The notes under the pieces are model-generated. The model was not told the origin of the DNA. It saw only the letters and a program-made list of their open reading frames with translations, and ran no database searches. The position numbers were made by a program, and so were the translations under genes. DNA of 64,000 bases, taken from AM-0621 sp964386705 (lineage in GTDB: Bacteria > Planctomycetota > Planctomycetia > Planctomycetales > Planctomycetaceae). Shown piece by piece: positions 25,939-35,015 of the stretch. How positions within the stretch are numbered: the first letter of the stretch is position 1; the number at the start of each line of letters is the position of its first letter. The DNA is taken from the NCBI GenBank assembly GCA_964386705.1, contig CAYLTY010000015.1, positions 1 to 64,000 of the forward strand. Reading direction: 5' to 3'.

Positions 25939-27144
25939 TTACTGCGGCTTTTTCGCGACCTTCACGGCGGACAGTTGGTTCAAGTGAGCGTCCAGTTCGG
26001 CATCGCTCACCCAGCCCATGAGATAGAATTGAATCGCTTCGAAGGTGCGTTTCGTCGGTTGTTTGCCCGTGCGCAGTTGGATCAACAGGCAGACGATGCA
26101 GGCGGCATACATCTGCAGGAGCACACCGTTGGGATTTTCGGCCACCAGATGGCGTGTGCCCAGCACGCACTTCAACCAGCGAAAGAACAGTTCCACCGTC
26201 CAGCGGTAGCGATACGCCAAGGCCACCAGATCGGCATCCAAGGCCACCAGATCGGCATCCAAGTCCAGCAGGTTCGTGACCAGCCATAGTTCATGAACCT
26301 GTTGGTCGCGTTCCACAACTTGCACGACCACCAGACGCATCGGCTGGCCGACCACATCCTTATGATGGCTGGTCCCCAAGCGCGACAGCACCACATCCCG
26401 GATCACTCCGGCCTGACGCGCTTCGGGACTGATCGGTCGCTCTGCTTGCACATGGAGTGCAATATCATCCTTGACGCGCGTGACGAACGACGATTTGGCC
26501 TGCAGGATGGCCGCAAACAATTCAAACGAGGCATAGCCGCGATCGAGTACATACAACCGGTTCGGCTGCAGCATCAATTTCAGTTGACCAGGTTCCGAGC
26601 AGGCTGCCGGCGTGACTGCCAGCTGTGCGGGTACGCCCTTGAGCACATCGAAGTGCAGATGCAGCTTGACGCCCTGGTTCTGTGATGTCCACAAGGCCCA
26701 GGCCATCCGGGAGAGGCCTCGAAAGAAGGATCCATCCACGGCGGTCAAGCCGCGCAGGGCGTCGGCTTCTCGCCCGGTCTTCAGTGGTAATACCTGTGAA
26801 ACCAGTTCTGCGAGGATCGGCTCCAATAATTGCGCATCAAAGACCCGACTGGCTTCATGCAATGAACCCAGTGACGTGCGCTGAATGCCCAGCTTGCGGC
26901 GCGTCTGCTCCCACCCCGAGACTTGCTGCAACGCTCGCAAGCTGTTGATGGCCGGGTTCAGAAAATACAACAGCAAGAGCGCGACGAACTGATCCATGAA
27001 CAGCCGCCGGTTGCCCGCCGAGTCGCGTTCGGTACCCGCCAGATGCAACCGTTCGAGCAGATGCTGCATCTGCCTCACCAGCCGCGATCCCTGCAACGGA
27101 TCCGACTCCCGCTCCGCATTTACTTTCGCCCGACGCCCTGCCAT
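25939..27144 (-). CDS. IS4-family transposase
   Basis: 401 residues from ATG 27144 (MAGRRAKVNA). The DDE catalytic residues of the family are visible: D137 in LTAVDGSFFRG, D201 in YVLDRGYASFELF and E318 in the Y-R-x3-E-x6-K signature YRYRWTVELFFRWLK. The frame continues upstream to 27609, but that part runs outside the IS end and is not family-like. Just before the signature, the residues DLVALDA are duplicated in tandem, caused by a 21-bp repeat in the DNA (about 26218-26259). This adds seven residues beside the third catalytic residue and may impair the enzyme. No other copy of the element is present in the window. Confidence 0.9.
   Translation of the reverse strand: MAGRRAKVNAERESDPLQGSRLVRQMQHLLERLHLAGTERDSAGNRRLFMDQFVALLLLYFLNPAINSLRALQQVSGWEQTRRKLGIQRTSLGSLHEASRVFDAQLLEPILAELVSQVLPLKTGREADALRGLTAVDGSFFRGLSRMAWALWTSQNQGVKLHLHFDVLKGVPAQLAVTPAACSEPGQLKLMLQPNRLYVLDRGYASFELFAAILQAKSSFVTRVKDDIALHVQAERPISPEARQAGVIRDVVLSRLGTSHHKDVVGQPMRLVVVQVVERDQQVHELWLVTNLLDLDADLVALDADLVALAYRYRWTVELFFRWLKCVLGTRHLVAENPNGVLLQMYAACIVCLLIQLRTGKQPTKRTFEAIQFYLMGWVSDAELDAHLNQLSAVKVAKKPQ
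26218..26259. repeat. 21-bp tandem duplication inside the transposase gene
   Basis: The unit CAAGGCCACCAGATCGGCATC (up to phase) occurs twice in direct succession. The length is divisible by three, so the transposase frame is kept with seven extra residues. Confidence 0.85.
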
Positions 27145-27180
27145 CCTGACACCCTCCCAGATTGGGGATGCCTCTGCGCA

Positions 27181-27205
27181 AATCCCGTGCCGAACGCTAT
27201 TGCGC
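27181..27205 (-). repeat. Right inverted repeat of the IS
   Basis: Reverse complement matches 25759-25783 at 23 of 25 bases. It lies 36 bp upstream of the transposase start. Confidence 0.75.
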
Positions 27206-27352
27206 AGCGCGGGGCGAGGGGAGCAATGACTCTGTAAGGCGCGACCTTGTGTCTTCCGAACGGGACCGCGCGGCGTTGGAGACCTTCGGTCGCCGGATGT
27301 GGCTCGGTCAGGAGACCGGCCACAACTCGGTGTTGGTCTCAACCTATTTCGC

Positions 27353-27835
27353 TCAGCTCTCCGCCTGCAGATGGGCTTCGAGGAACCACAAGTGCTTATC
27401 GAGGTCGCGGGAGATGCCGGTGAAGAGGTCGGCGGTGTCGGCGTCTCCGAGTTCTGTGGAGCGATCAATCGCTGCGCGAATTGATTTGCCGGTGGTGGCG
27501 ACGGCGGTCGAGAGTGCGTCCACGTGGTCACGACCGGCTGAGAGTTTGACGGAGTAAGCGGGCAGCGAGGTCCGTTTTCCGACGGTGGCCAGAGTGCCTT
27601 CGGCGACACCGCCTAACGCTGTGATCCGCTCGGCAACGTCGTCAATCGGTTCCCCGAGGCTGCCCGCGATGTCGTCAAACAGCTCGTGCAGAGCGATGAA
27701 GTTCGGTCCTTTGACGTTCCAGTGAGCCTGCTTGGTCTGCAGTTGCAGGTCGATGAGATCGGCCAGCCGATCGTTGAGCAGGGCTACCAAAGGTTCTCGT
27801 TTCTCCAGCGGAATATCGATCTTCGTGCGATGCAT
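27353..27835 (-). CDS. dps: Dps-family ferritin-like DNA-protection protein
   Basis: 160 residues, normal for Dps. The dinuclear ferroxidase site at the dimer interface is represented by H38 in TKQAHWNVKGPNF and by H50, D54 and D55 in LHELFDDIAG. Dps forms a 12-subunit cage that oxidises ferrous iron with peroxide and stores the iron, protecting DNA in stress and stationary phase. The start at 27835 (MHRTKIDIPL) has AGGAG six bases upstream; a longer frame to 28012 has no such site. The gene lies just beyond the right end of the IS and close to a small heat-shock gene, so a stress-related neighbourhood is likely. Confidence 0.92.
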   Translation of the reverse strand: MHRTKIDIPLEKREPLVALLNDRLADLIDLQLQTKQAHWNVKGPNFIALHELFDDIAGSLGEPIDDVAERITALGGVAEGTLATVGKRTSLPAYSVKLSAGRDHVDALSTAVATTGKSIRAAIDRSTELGDADTADLFTGISRDLDKHLWFLEAHLQAES

Positions 27836-28008
27836 ATTGAACTCCTGACTTTGTTGAATAACGCTTGTGGATTCTGATACGTCAATCGCGATGGATTCGT
27901 GAGCCGCCGCATCCTGCCACACAAGAATTGGTTTCAGAAGGACACGCCAATTGGATTTTCGGTTGATCAAAACTTCCGATTTGACGGGTTGGCAATCGAC
28001 GAGCCGCG

Positions 28009-28512
28009 TCATGCGAGTGCTGCGAACGGTGGCGAGTATTCCACACGCCCCGCGACTCCGCGCAGGGCCTCGGGAACCAGTTCCAAGGCCATGAAGTAGT
28101 CGCCGGCGTACTCGAACTGCAGGGGACGCGCGAGTTCCACGGAGAAACCGAATCGCCGGTAGTACTCAGGTTCGCCCAGCACGATCACGATCAAGTGACT
28201 TTGCTCGCGGCAGAGCTTCAGGCCCGCTTCAACCAGGGCTGAGCCAATCCCGCGACGTTGCCGCTGCGGACTCACTGCGACGGGTGCCAGAGACAGCGCG
28301 GGAATCGCCCGGTCGGGCAGCACGATGGCGAGACTGCTGAAGAGGACGTGGCCGACGATTTCATCGCCCTCGATCGCGACCAATGAGATTCGTGAGAAGC
28401 CGCCGGCGCGCAGAGCGTCAACCAGTCGCGCTTCAACATCGCCTTGAAACGCTGCCTGATGAACCTTGCGGATAGCGTCGCAGTCGCAGGCTTGTTCCGG
28501 GCGGATGAGCAT
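28009..28512 (-). CDS. GNAT-family N-acetyltransferase
   Basis: 167 residues with the GNAT fold. The acetyl-CoA binding motif A is seen in LAPVAVSPQRQRRGIGSALV, whose RRGIGSA loop binds the pyrophosphate, and the C-terminal motif VLGEPEYYRRFGF is typical of the YhbS-like subgroup. These enzymes transfer an acetyl group from acetyl-CoA to an amine. The substrate cannot be read from sequence. The start ATG is at 28512. It lies upstream of dps on the same strand with a 173-bp gap, so co-transcription is uncertain. Confidence 0.87.
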   Translation of the reverse strand: MLIRPEQACDCDAIRKVHQAAFQGDVEARLVDALRAGGFSRISLVAIEGDEIVGHVLFSSLAIVLPDRAIPALSLAPVAVSPQRQRRGIGSALVEAGLKLCREQSHLIVIVLGEPEYYRRFGFSVELARPLQFEYAGDYFMALELVPEALRGVAGRVEYSPPFAALA

Positions 28513-28568
28513 GGGTCTTGATTGTGAGGACGTTCACGCCGCCGATCTCCGGTTCCGGATGATCGGCC

Positions 28569-29003
28569 TTACTGGCCGCTGACCTGAATCTTGCGCGGCT
28601 GGGCTTTGGGGGCGTGCGGCAGGAACACTTCGAGCACGCCGTTATTCAGCTTCGCGATGATGCGTTCGTGATCGACGGTGTCACTTAGGATGAAGGACCG
28701 CAGGAAGTCGCCTTCGTGATACTCCTGATGCAGCAGGCGAGCATCAGACGGAACCGGCATGCCAACGCGGCCAAACAGCGTCAGCTTGTTGTTCTGGACC
28801 TGCAGTTCCAGCGTATCGAGCGTGACGCCGGGCAGATCCGCGCGCAGCATCAAGCCATCGGGGACTTCGTAGATGTCGATCGGTGGATTGAAGACATACC
28901 GCTCCACGGGCGGTGGCGGCACAATAGAGGGCTGCGAGGTAACCGGCACCGGAACAGGCACCGAAGCCGATTCGTCAGAAGCTCGTGAGATTTCATTGCT
29001 CAT
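28569..29003 (-). CDS. Small heat-shock protein (Hsp20/alpha-crystallin)
   Basis: 144 residues from the ATG at 29003 (MSNEISRASDES), which has AGGA eight bases upstream; a longer frame to 29081 lacks support. After a disordered Pro/Val-rich N-terminus (VPVPVPVTSQPSIVPPPP) comes the alpha-crystallin domain: DIYEVPDGLMLRADLPGVTL, LELQVQNNKLTLFGRV, EGDFLRSFILSDTVD and LNNGVLEVFLPHAPK. It ends with the I-x-V anchor in RKIQVSGQ. Such proteins are ATP-independent holdases that bind unfolding proteins. It is cytoplasmic. The neighbouring dps and GNAT genes are on the same strand. Confidence 0.92.
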   Translation of the reverse strand: MSNEISRASDESASVPVPVPVTSQPSIVPPPPVERYVFNPPIDIYEVPDGLMLRADLPGVTLDTLELQVQNNKLTLFGRVGMPVPSDARLLHQEYHEGDFLRSFILSDTVDHERIIAKLNNGVLEVFLPHAPKAQPRKIQVSGQ

Positions 29004-29138
29004 GACCGTTTCCTCGAAGCATTGCATACCCGCCGGGACAGACTCCCAGCCAGCCGTGATTTCCGCAGAGTAATACTCCACTTCTATACGCCCCGATTGA
29101 TCCGGACCATGAAGAGGAGTGCACGACTGCGGTTGGAC

Positions 29139-30725
29139 CTAGTGCTTGAAGTGGCGGCGGCCGGTGAAAATCATGGCCATGCCGTGTTCGTTCGCGGCGG
29201 CGATCACTTCTTCGTCTTTGACCGATCCACCCGGCTGGATGACAGCTCGAATACCGGCCTTGGCTGCAGCGTCGATGCCATCACGGAACGGGAAGAAGGC
29301 GTCAGAGGCCACGATTCCACCCTGGCTGCGTTCGCCGGATTTCTTCGCGGCGATTTCGGCGGAGTCGAGACGGCTCATCTGTCCGGCACCCACACCCACA
29401 GCCATGCCGTCCTTCACGTAAACGATCGCGTTTGACTTCACGTGCTTGCAGACCAGCCAGCCAAACTTGAGATCGGTCAGCTCGGCATCGGTCGGTGTCC
29501 GCTTGGTGACGAACTTCCAATCCGCCTGCGGATCGGGGCGATCGTCGCGATCCTGCACGAGCAGGCCACCGGAAACGCGGCGGTACTCCAGCATGGTCTC
29601 GCCAGCCGCAGTCAGGCTCGGCAGCTTCAGCAGGCGGACGTTGTTCTTCCACTTGGGTTTCGTCGTCAGTGCCTCGAACGCACCTGCTGCATAGCCGGGG
29701 CAAATGATCGCTTCGACGAACCGGCCCGGTTCGCAAAGAAGCTCAGCAGTGGCGAGATCGATCTCGCGATTGAAGCCAATGACCGAACCGAACGCGCTGA
29801 CGGGATCGCCGTCGTAGGCTTTGCGGAACGCTTCAGCCAGCGTGCTGCCAATCGCACATCCACAAGGATTGTTGTGCTTGATGACCACCGCCGCGGGTTG
29901 GTCGAACTCGCGGACGATCGCCAGTGCCGCGTCCACATCGAGCAGATTGTTGTAGGACAACTCTTTGCCATTAAGTTGCTCAGCGGCGGCGAGCGTGTGA
30001 CTCGCAAAGGTTGGTTCGACGAAGAACGCGGCTTTCTGATGAGGATTCTCGCCGTAACGCAGTTCAAATCGCTTCTTGAACTGCAGGTTCAGAGTGTCGT
30101 CGAACGCGGCTGCTTGGGTTGCTTCAGCGGGGGCGTCGAGCTTTGCCATGTAGTCGGCGATCGCGCGGTCGTAGCGAGCTGTCATTTCGAAAGCGGCCGC
30201 TGCCAACTGGCTGCGGAATTCCGGAGTCAGCTTGCCGGTTTGCAGTTGTTCGAGCACCCGACCGTACTGGCAGGGAGAACTCACAACACCGACGTAGGCA
30301 TGATTCTTAGCCGACGATCGCACCATGCTGGGGCCGCCGATGTCGATGTTCTCGATCGCTTCGGCGACGGTGACGCCGGGCTTCGCAATCGTCTGCTCGA
30401 ACGGGTACAGGTTCACGACGACCAGCTCGAAGGGCACAATGCCATGTTCGCGAATTGCGACCGCATCTTCGGCCAGATCGGGACGGCCGAGAATCGCGCC
30501 GTGAACCTTCGGATGCAGCGTCTTCACGCGGCCATCCATGATCTCCGGAAAGCCCGTGTAGCTGGAGATGTCCATCACCGGAACATTGGCATGTTCGAGG
30601 AACTTGCGCGTTCCGCCGGTCGAGATGATCTCGAAGCCAAGCTGTACGAGTCCCTTGATAAAGGGCTCCAGTCCAGACTTATCACTGACACTGACCAGGG
30701 CACGACGTGGGAAATTCTGTGACAT
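29139..30725 (-). CDS. purH: Bifunctional AICAR formyltransferase / IMP cyclohydrolase
   Basis: 528 residues, the standard PurH length. The N-terminal MGS-like IMP cyclohydrolase domain is seen in RRALVSVSDKSGLEPFIKGL, EIISTGGTRKFLEHANVPV and MDGRVKTLHPKVHGAILGRP. The C-terminal AICAR transformylase domain contains LRYGENPHQKAAFF, LSYNNLLDVDAAL, VVIKHNNPCGCAIG, SDAFFPFRDGIDAAAKAGI and the terminal IFTGRRHFKH. It catalyses the last two steps of de novo IMP synthesis. The start at 30725 (MSQNFPRRAL) is chosen by alignment to the family; no strong ribosome site is visible. It stands alone, without other pur genes. Confidence 0.96.
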   Translation of the reverse strand: MSQNFPRRALVSVSDKSGLEPFIKGLVQLGFEIISTGGTRKFLEHANVPVMDISSYTGFPEIMDGRVKTLHPKVHGAILGRPDLAEDAVAIREHGIVPFELVVVNLYPFEQTIAKPGVTVAEAIENIDIGGPSMVRSSAKNHAYVGVVSSPCQYGRVLEQLQTGKLTPEFRSQLAAAAFEMTARYDRAIADYMAKLDAPAEATQAAAFDDTLNLQFKKRFELRYGENPHQKAAFFVEPTFASHTLAAAEQLNGKELSYNNLLDVDAALAIVREFDQPAAVVIKHNNPCGCAIGSTLAEAFRKAYDGDPVSAFGSVIGFNREIDLATAELLCEPGRFVEAIICPGYAAGAFEALTTKPKWKNNVRLLKLPSLTAAGETMLEYRRVSGGLLVQDRDDRPDPQADWKFVTKRTPTDAELTDLKFGWLVCKHVKSNAIVYVKDGMAVGVGAGQMSRLDSAEIAAKKSGERSQGGIVASDAFFPFRDGIDAAAKAGIRAVIQPGGSVKDEEVIAAANEHGMAMIFTGRRHFKH

Positions 30726-30957
30726 AGGACGCAATCGGCAATTGAAGGGCAAAGTGGTGAGCCTGTCGCTTCCGACGCGACCGGCGGCACGCCGGCCATT
30801 CTAGGGTTCGCCACAAGCCACGAAAGCGACCGCGAATCGCATCAGCGGTCACGATTCAGTCGGCGAGTGACTCGCCGCGGGTTGGTGCGGGACTTATATG
30901 TCAGTTTGAAATGTGATGTTGCACCCGCGGGCGCTGCCCGAATGGATAGGCTAAGTG

Positions 30958-31836
30958 ATGCGCCGCTGTGTGTTTTTATCGATGGACGATCTTGGCGATT
31001 TCATCGCCGACGAGAATCTGCTGGTCGAGCCGCTCGCTCGGCGCGGCTGGTCCGTCGAAACGATCTCTTGGCGCCGCCCCGACGTCGATTGGAATCTGTT
31101 CGATGCTGTGATTGTGCGTTCGACTTGGGATTATCAGCGGGATGTCGAGGCTTTTCTGAAGGTGCTGGAACGGATTGACGCCTCGCGGGCGATGCTGATC
31201 AACCCGCTGAGCCTGATGCATTGGAACGTGCGCAAGACGTATTTGGGGGATCTGGAGAAACATGGAGTCCCCATCATCCCGACGGCGTTCGGTTGCAGTG
31301 TTGACGAGCCAAAGTTCCGGCGGCATTTCGAGGAATTGGATGCCGAGGAACTGGTCATTAAGCCCGTAATCAGTGCGACGGCCGAGCGGACATTTCGAGT
31401 CCATCGCGATCGGTTGGCCGATTTGAGTGCAGAACTCACCGCGACGTTTCGTGGCGTGGATTACCTCGTGCAGCCCTTCATGCGGCACATTCAGGATGAG
31501 GGTGAATACTCCGTGATGCTGTTTAACGGAGACGTCAGCCATGCGATCTTGAAGACTCCTAAGGCGGGAGATTTTCGTTCGCAGGAGGATCATGGCGGGT
31601 CCCTGAAGCTGGTGACGCCGGAATCGGCGCTGCTCGCCTGTGCGTTTCAGGTCAGTTCCGTGCTCGACCCGCTGCCGCTCTATGCCCGAGTCGACTTCGT
31701 GCGGGGCGAGGGCAACAGTTTTCACCTGATGGAAGTCGAAGTCATCGAGCCGGCCCTCTATTTCCGAGTGGCACCGCAGTCGGAAGAGCGGTTCGCAGCC
31801 GCCTTTGACAATTACTTCTCGGCTTTAGATGGCTGA
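30958..31836 (+). CDS. ATP-grasp domain protein
   Basis: About 292 residues. It has the layout of an ATP-grasp ligase of the RimK/glutathione-synthetase type: an N-terminal pre-grasp part (LFDAVIVRSTWDYQRD), a nucleotide-binding central part (EELVIKPVISATAERTFRV, YLVQPFMRHIQDEGEYSVML) and a metal-binding C-terminal part (RVDFVRGEGNSFHLMEVEVI, where the acidic residues bind magnesium). Similar stand-alone proteins include the cycloserine ligase DcsG, but most have unknown substrates. They join a carboxylate to an amine or thiol using ATP. ATG 30958 directly follows a GTG at 30955, and either could start. It is cytoplasmic, with no operon partner. Confidence 0.85.
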   Translation: MRRCVFLSMDDLGDFIADENLLVEPLARRGWSVETISWRRPDVDWNLFDAVIVRSTWDYQRDVEAFLKVLERIDASRAMLINPLSLMHWNVRKTYLGDLEKHGVPIIPTAFGCSVDEPKFRRHFEELDAEELVIKPVISATAERTFRVHRDRLADLSAELTATFRGVDYLVQPFMRHIQDEGEYSVMLFNGDVSHAILKTPKAGDFRSQEDHGGSLKLVTPESALLACAFQVSSVLDPLPLYARVDFVRGEGNSFHLMEVEVIEPALYFRVAPQSEERFAAAFDNYFSALDG

Positions 31837-32004
31837 GCGTTCGGGCGTGTGTCGATGGATGCCCATTCGACGGCGTAAACTGGGAAGAGTTTTCCGGTTA
31901 CGAGAACTTTTCCGATTACGTTGAAGTTAACGCGCCTGGATGGTCGATGAATGAGAGTGGTGCGAAGTGTGGACTTCGCTCAGCTTTCAGTCACGGACGA
32001 CACC

Positions 32005-32769
32005 ATGCTGTACGGCGTTTATCTCTCAGCCCAGGGCGCTAACGTCCAATCCATCCGTAACGACGTGCTGGCCAACAACTTGGCGAATGCGTCAACGACG
32101 GCCTACAAGCGCGATGTGCCTGTTTTTCAGGCTCACCGGCCGTTCGACATGCGGAAGGGCTTGGAAGTCAAGAACTCCGCTCCGTGGAAAGAGGCCAGCG
32201 GCGGTGTGTCGCTCGAAACCATTGCGACCAACTACAGCACGGCCGCGCAAGAGAAAACCGGGCGTCAGTTTGATGTGGCCATCTCGGGTCGCGGCTTTAT
32301 GCGAGTCCGCGACGAGGAGCAGGAGTTTCTCACACGCAACGGCCGGTTCACGCGCAACCGAATTGGCGAACTGGTGACTGAAGATCACGGCCTGCCAGTG
32401 ATCAGCACCGCGAACACACCGATCGTGATTCCGGACATCTTCTCGGAAGTCAGCATCAGCGAAAACGGCATGGTGACTGGCCATCGCGAAGGTGGTGTCG
32501 CATTCCTGGGGCGGATCGACCTGGTGGATACGGATCTGCAGCAGTTGGAGAAGACCGGTCGCAACCTGTACGCGCCCAACGCGCCGGTAGAACCGATCAC
32601 GGACGGGCAGGCTCAACTGCGACAAGGGCATATCGAAGTGTCGGGAGTTCAGCCCATCCACGAAATGATCCAGATGGTGGATGCCAGCCGGGCCTTTGAA
32701 GCGAACATCAACATGATCCGCATGCAGGAAGAGTCGCTGGGGCGACTGCTGCAGTCGGCGGGTGCTTAG
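32005..32769 (+). CDS. flgF: Flagellar rod/hook-basal-body protein, FlgF-like
   Basis: About 254 residues from MLYGVYLSAQG. The N-terminal rod signature is clear (VQSIRNDVLANNLANASTTAYKRD), as is the C-terminal one (LRQGHIEVSGVQPIHEMIQM and VDASRAFEANINMIRMQEE). Together these helices form the D0 coiled coils of FlgF/FlgG-type rod proteins. It is the first gene of the flagellar cluster and lies 42 bp before flgG, as flgF does in many genomes. It is exported by the flagellar type III system and so has no Sec signal. The frame continues upstream to 31951, but that part is not family-like. FlgF rather than a second FlgG-type protein is inferred from order and the smaller middle domain. Confidence 0.87.
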   Translation: MLYGVYLSAQGANVQSIRNDVLANNLANASTTAYKRDVPVFQAHRPFDMRKGLEVKNSAPWKEASGGVSLETIATNYSTAAQEKTGRQFDVAISGRGFMRVRDEEQEFLTRNGRFTRNRIGELVTEDHGLPVISTANTPIVIPDIFSEVSISENGMVTGHREGGVAFLGRIDLVDTDLQQLEKTGRNLYAPNAPVEPITDGQAQLRQGHIEVSGVQPIHEMIQMVDASRAFEANINMIRMQEESLGRLLQSAGA

Positions 32770-32811
32770 TTTTGCAAAACAGACGGCGTTAGTGGTTAAG
32801 GAGAACCGGAC

Positions 32812-33606
32812 ATGAGTCTTCGAGCATTGCATTCGGCGGCGACTGGCATGGAATCGCACCAGTTCGCTCTCGATACCATTGCCAACAACCTGGCCAACGC
32901 CAGCACGACCGCCTTCAAACGGTCGCGCGCCAACTTCGAGGACTTGTACTACGAGCACCCGAAGTTGCCGGGGACCCAGGCGACGGCCGGGCAGACGGGT
33001 ATTGGAACGGCGGTCGGTCTGGGAACTCGTATTTCCAGCACGTCGGTCGACTACCGCACCGGCTCAGCGTTGCAGACGGAATCACCGCTGGACCTCATGG
33101 TTGTCGGCGAAGGCTTTTTTGAAGTCGATGACGGCGGACGCCCGGCATACACGCGGATGGGCAATTTCACCAAGAACGCGGACGGCAACCTGGTGCTGGC
33201 GTCTGCGGATTCCGGCCGAGTCCTGCAGCCGCCGATTCAGCTTCCGGCCAATGCGATGAATGTCACCATCTCGGGCGATGGTCAGGTCGTCTTCGACGAC
33301 GGACAGGGGAACTACCAGCAAGCGGGACAACTGAAACTGGTGCGATTCACCAACAACCAGGGTCTGCTGCAGAAGGGCGAATCGTTGTACGTCCCCACGC
33401 TGGCGTCGGGGCAACCGGTTGATGGTCAGCCGGGCATTGATGGCTTTGGCCAGATCCGGCAAGGCTATCTGGAAGCGTCCAACGTCGAACCGGTGCGGGA
33501 ACTGGTTGATCTCATCAAGACGCAACGCAACTTTGAATTGAACAGCCAGATCATTCAGGCCGCGGATCAGATGCTGCAACTGGTTTCAAATCTCCGACGG
33601 TTCTAG
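32812..33606 (+). CDS. flgG: Flagellar distal-rod protein FlgG
   Basis: 264 residues, the usual FlgG size. It starts MSLRALHSAATGMESHQFAL and contains DTIANNLANASTTAFKRSRA, the rod-protein signature, then the FlgG-specific stretch FEDLYYEHPKLPGTQ. The C-terminus reads GFGQIRQGYLEASNVEPV and IKTQRNFELNSQIIQAADQM. FlgG forms the distal rod that passes through the P and L rings encoded just downstream. AAGGAG lies eight bases before the ATG. It is exported by the flagellar secretion system without a cleaved signal. Confidence 0.95.
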   Translation: MSLRALHSAATGMESHQFALDTIANNLANASTTAFKRSRANFEDLYYEHPKLPGTQATAGQTGIGTAVGLGTRISSTSVDYRTGSALQTESPLDLMVVGEGFFEVDDGGRPAYTRMGNFTKNADGNLVLASADSGRVLQPPIQLPANAMNVTISGDGQVVFDDGQGNYQQAGQLKLVRFTNNQGLLQKGESLYVPTLASGQPVDGQPGIDGFGQIRQGYLEASNVEPVRELVDLIKTQRNFELNSQIIQAADQMLQLVSNLRRF

Positions 33607-33657
33607 TGGTCCATCACGTTGGTTCCTCTTTCGAATCGAATTTTCAAGACACGTTCT

Positions 33658-34977
33658 ATGTCCAGTCTCATTCCTCACAATTCGTTGCGTCTGCTGTGCG
33701 GGTTACTGGCCGGGCTGCTGGTCTGGACCGGTGGCAGCTCCTTTTGCGCCGCAGCAACAGTGCGACTGCGCAGCAGCATCGTTGCGGAAAGCTCCATCCT
33801 CAAACTGGGTGATGTGGCAGATGTCTTTGATGACGACGCGGACTTCGTTGAGTCCTTGAATGCCATCACGCTGCAACCGGCTCCGGCGCCGGGACTGCAT
33901 CTTCGTTTGAATCTAGATGTTATCCGTGATCGCATGCGGGCTCACGGCGTTGATCCTTCGCAGGTCGATTTCAACGGCAGCATCAACGTGATGGTGACTC
34001 GCAAGCCGGATTCGGTTGACCCAGCTTCACATCGCGCCGTGGCGGCGATGCCTCATCGACCCGTCGCCAGTGTTCCACAGAATAAACTAAGTTTGACTGC
34101 TGTCGTTTCGAAGCCGCTGGAGTCTCATCCTGAGTTGAATATCACGACGAAGCAGCAGAACGCAGCTCGTCAGATGGTGCTGCATGCGATTGAGGATGAG
34201 TTGTCTCGCAGCGGTCAGGACTGGGGTAAGCCGAACATCTTTATTCGCCTGACGCCAACGCAGGTGCTGCAGGTGTTGAGCGCGACGGATGGCCTGCGAG
34301 TTTCTGAGGGCCGAACTCTACGAGACGATCGATTCGAACTCGTGTTGGCGTTTCATACTGCGGATGGCTCCTCGGACTCGATCAGCATCGTGGCTGACAT
34401 TAAGCAAAAGCCGCGGGTGCTGTCTGCCAAGTACAACATTCCGCGCGGTTCTGTGATTACGGCCAGTGATGTCGAGTTCCTGGAAGTTGACGATGTGCGG
34501 AACGGCGTGACCAATCCGGAGATCGTCATTGGCAAAGAAGCACGCAGCGACATCCGCGCGGGTTCGTCCATCAAGGCCGATGCGGTGGTCGAGCCTCTGA
34601 TGATTCGCAAAGGCGACTTGTGCAATGTGGTCACGCGCGTTGGCGGAACTCAGGTGTCAGTGCAATGTCGGTCGCTGAAGGACGGTCGGCTCGGTGACAG
34701 CATCACGTTTGAAAGCAGTGATCGCCGCGATCCGCTGTATGCGCGGGTGGTGGGAGTGAAGCAGGCCGAAACTGGCATCAACACGCGACGTCCTCCGCAG
34801 AGAATTCCGGATGCAACGCCGAGCGAAACCGGCGACGCCGAGTTCGACATGGTCTCCAAACCAGCGCCCATTCAGTTGGATATTCCGAGTCCCGCGAAAA
34901 GCTTCGCGGTGACCGATCAGAAGCCATTGGGGTTGCAACGGAACACTCCCGGCAAAGCATCCTTGAAAGCCAGATAG
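33658..34977 (+). CDS. flgA: FlgA, P-ring assembly chaperone (long form)
   Basis: About 439 residues, roughly twice the size of enteric FlgA. A Sec signal peptide is evident (MSSLIPHNSLRLLCGLLAGLLVWTGGSSFCAAA). An N-terminal domain follows (LKLGDVADVFDDDADFVESL), and the conserved SAF-type region begins near KYNIPRGSVITASDVEFLEV and continues through IGKEARSDIRAGSSIKADAV and LMIRKGDLCNVVTRVGGTQV. FlgA acts in the periplasm to help FlgI monomers assemble into the P ring. The tail after the SAF region is Pro/Thr-rich and probably disordered. The start at 33658 gives the clean signal peptide; a TTG at 33619 is less likely. Confidence 0.9.
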   Translation: MSSLIPHNSLRLLCGLLAGLLVWTGGSSFCAAATVRLRSSIVAESSILKLGDVADVFDDDADFVESLNAITLQPAPAPGLHLRLNLDVIRDRMRAHGVDPSQVDFNGSINVMVTRKPDSVDPASHRAVAAMPHRPVASVPQNKLSLTAVVSKPLESHPELNITTKQQNAARQMVLHAIEDELSRSGQDWGKPNIFIRLTPTQVLQVLSATDGLRVSEGRTLRDDRFELVLAFHTADGSSDSISIVADIKQKPRVLSAKYNIPRGSVITASDVEFLEVDDVRNGVTNPEIVIGKEARSDIRAGSSIKADAVVEPLMIRKGDLCNVVTRVGGTQVSVQCRSLKDGRLGDSITFESSDRRDPLYARVVGVKQAETGINTRRPPQRIPDATPSETGDAEFDMVSKPAPIQLDIPSPAKSFAVTDQKPLGLQRNTPGKASLKAR

Positions 34978-35015
34978 CTCATACGAAGTCAGGCGGTTAG
35001 CCTGAGGAATACGCT

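Larger units (their letters stand above)
25743..27221 (-). mobile_element. IS4-type insertion sequence with imperfect inverted ends
   Basis: One transposase gene lies between inverted ends. The inner 25 bp at 25759-25783 and 27181-27205 match at 23 of 25 positions when one is reverse-complemented (core GCGCAATAG and GTTCGGCACGGG). A further 16 bp outward (25743-25758 and 27206-27221) matches more loosely, with CCCCTC and CCCCGC shared. I found no clear target-site duplication, so the exact ends are uncertain. It has inserted downstream of the lipoprotein gene, between it and dps. Confidence 0.75.

Noticed and set aside
27145..27609. N-terminal extension of the transposase frame
   Set aside because: It reads through the IS right end into flanking DNA. 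Family alignment starts at the ATG 27144.
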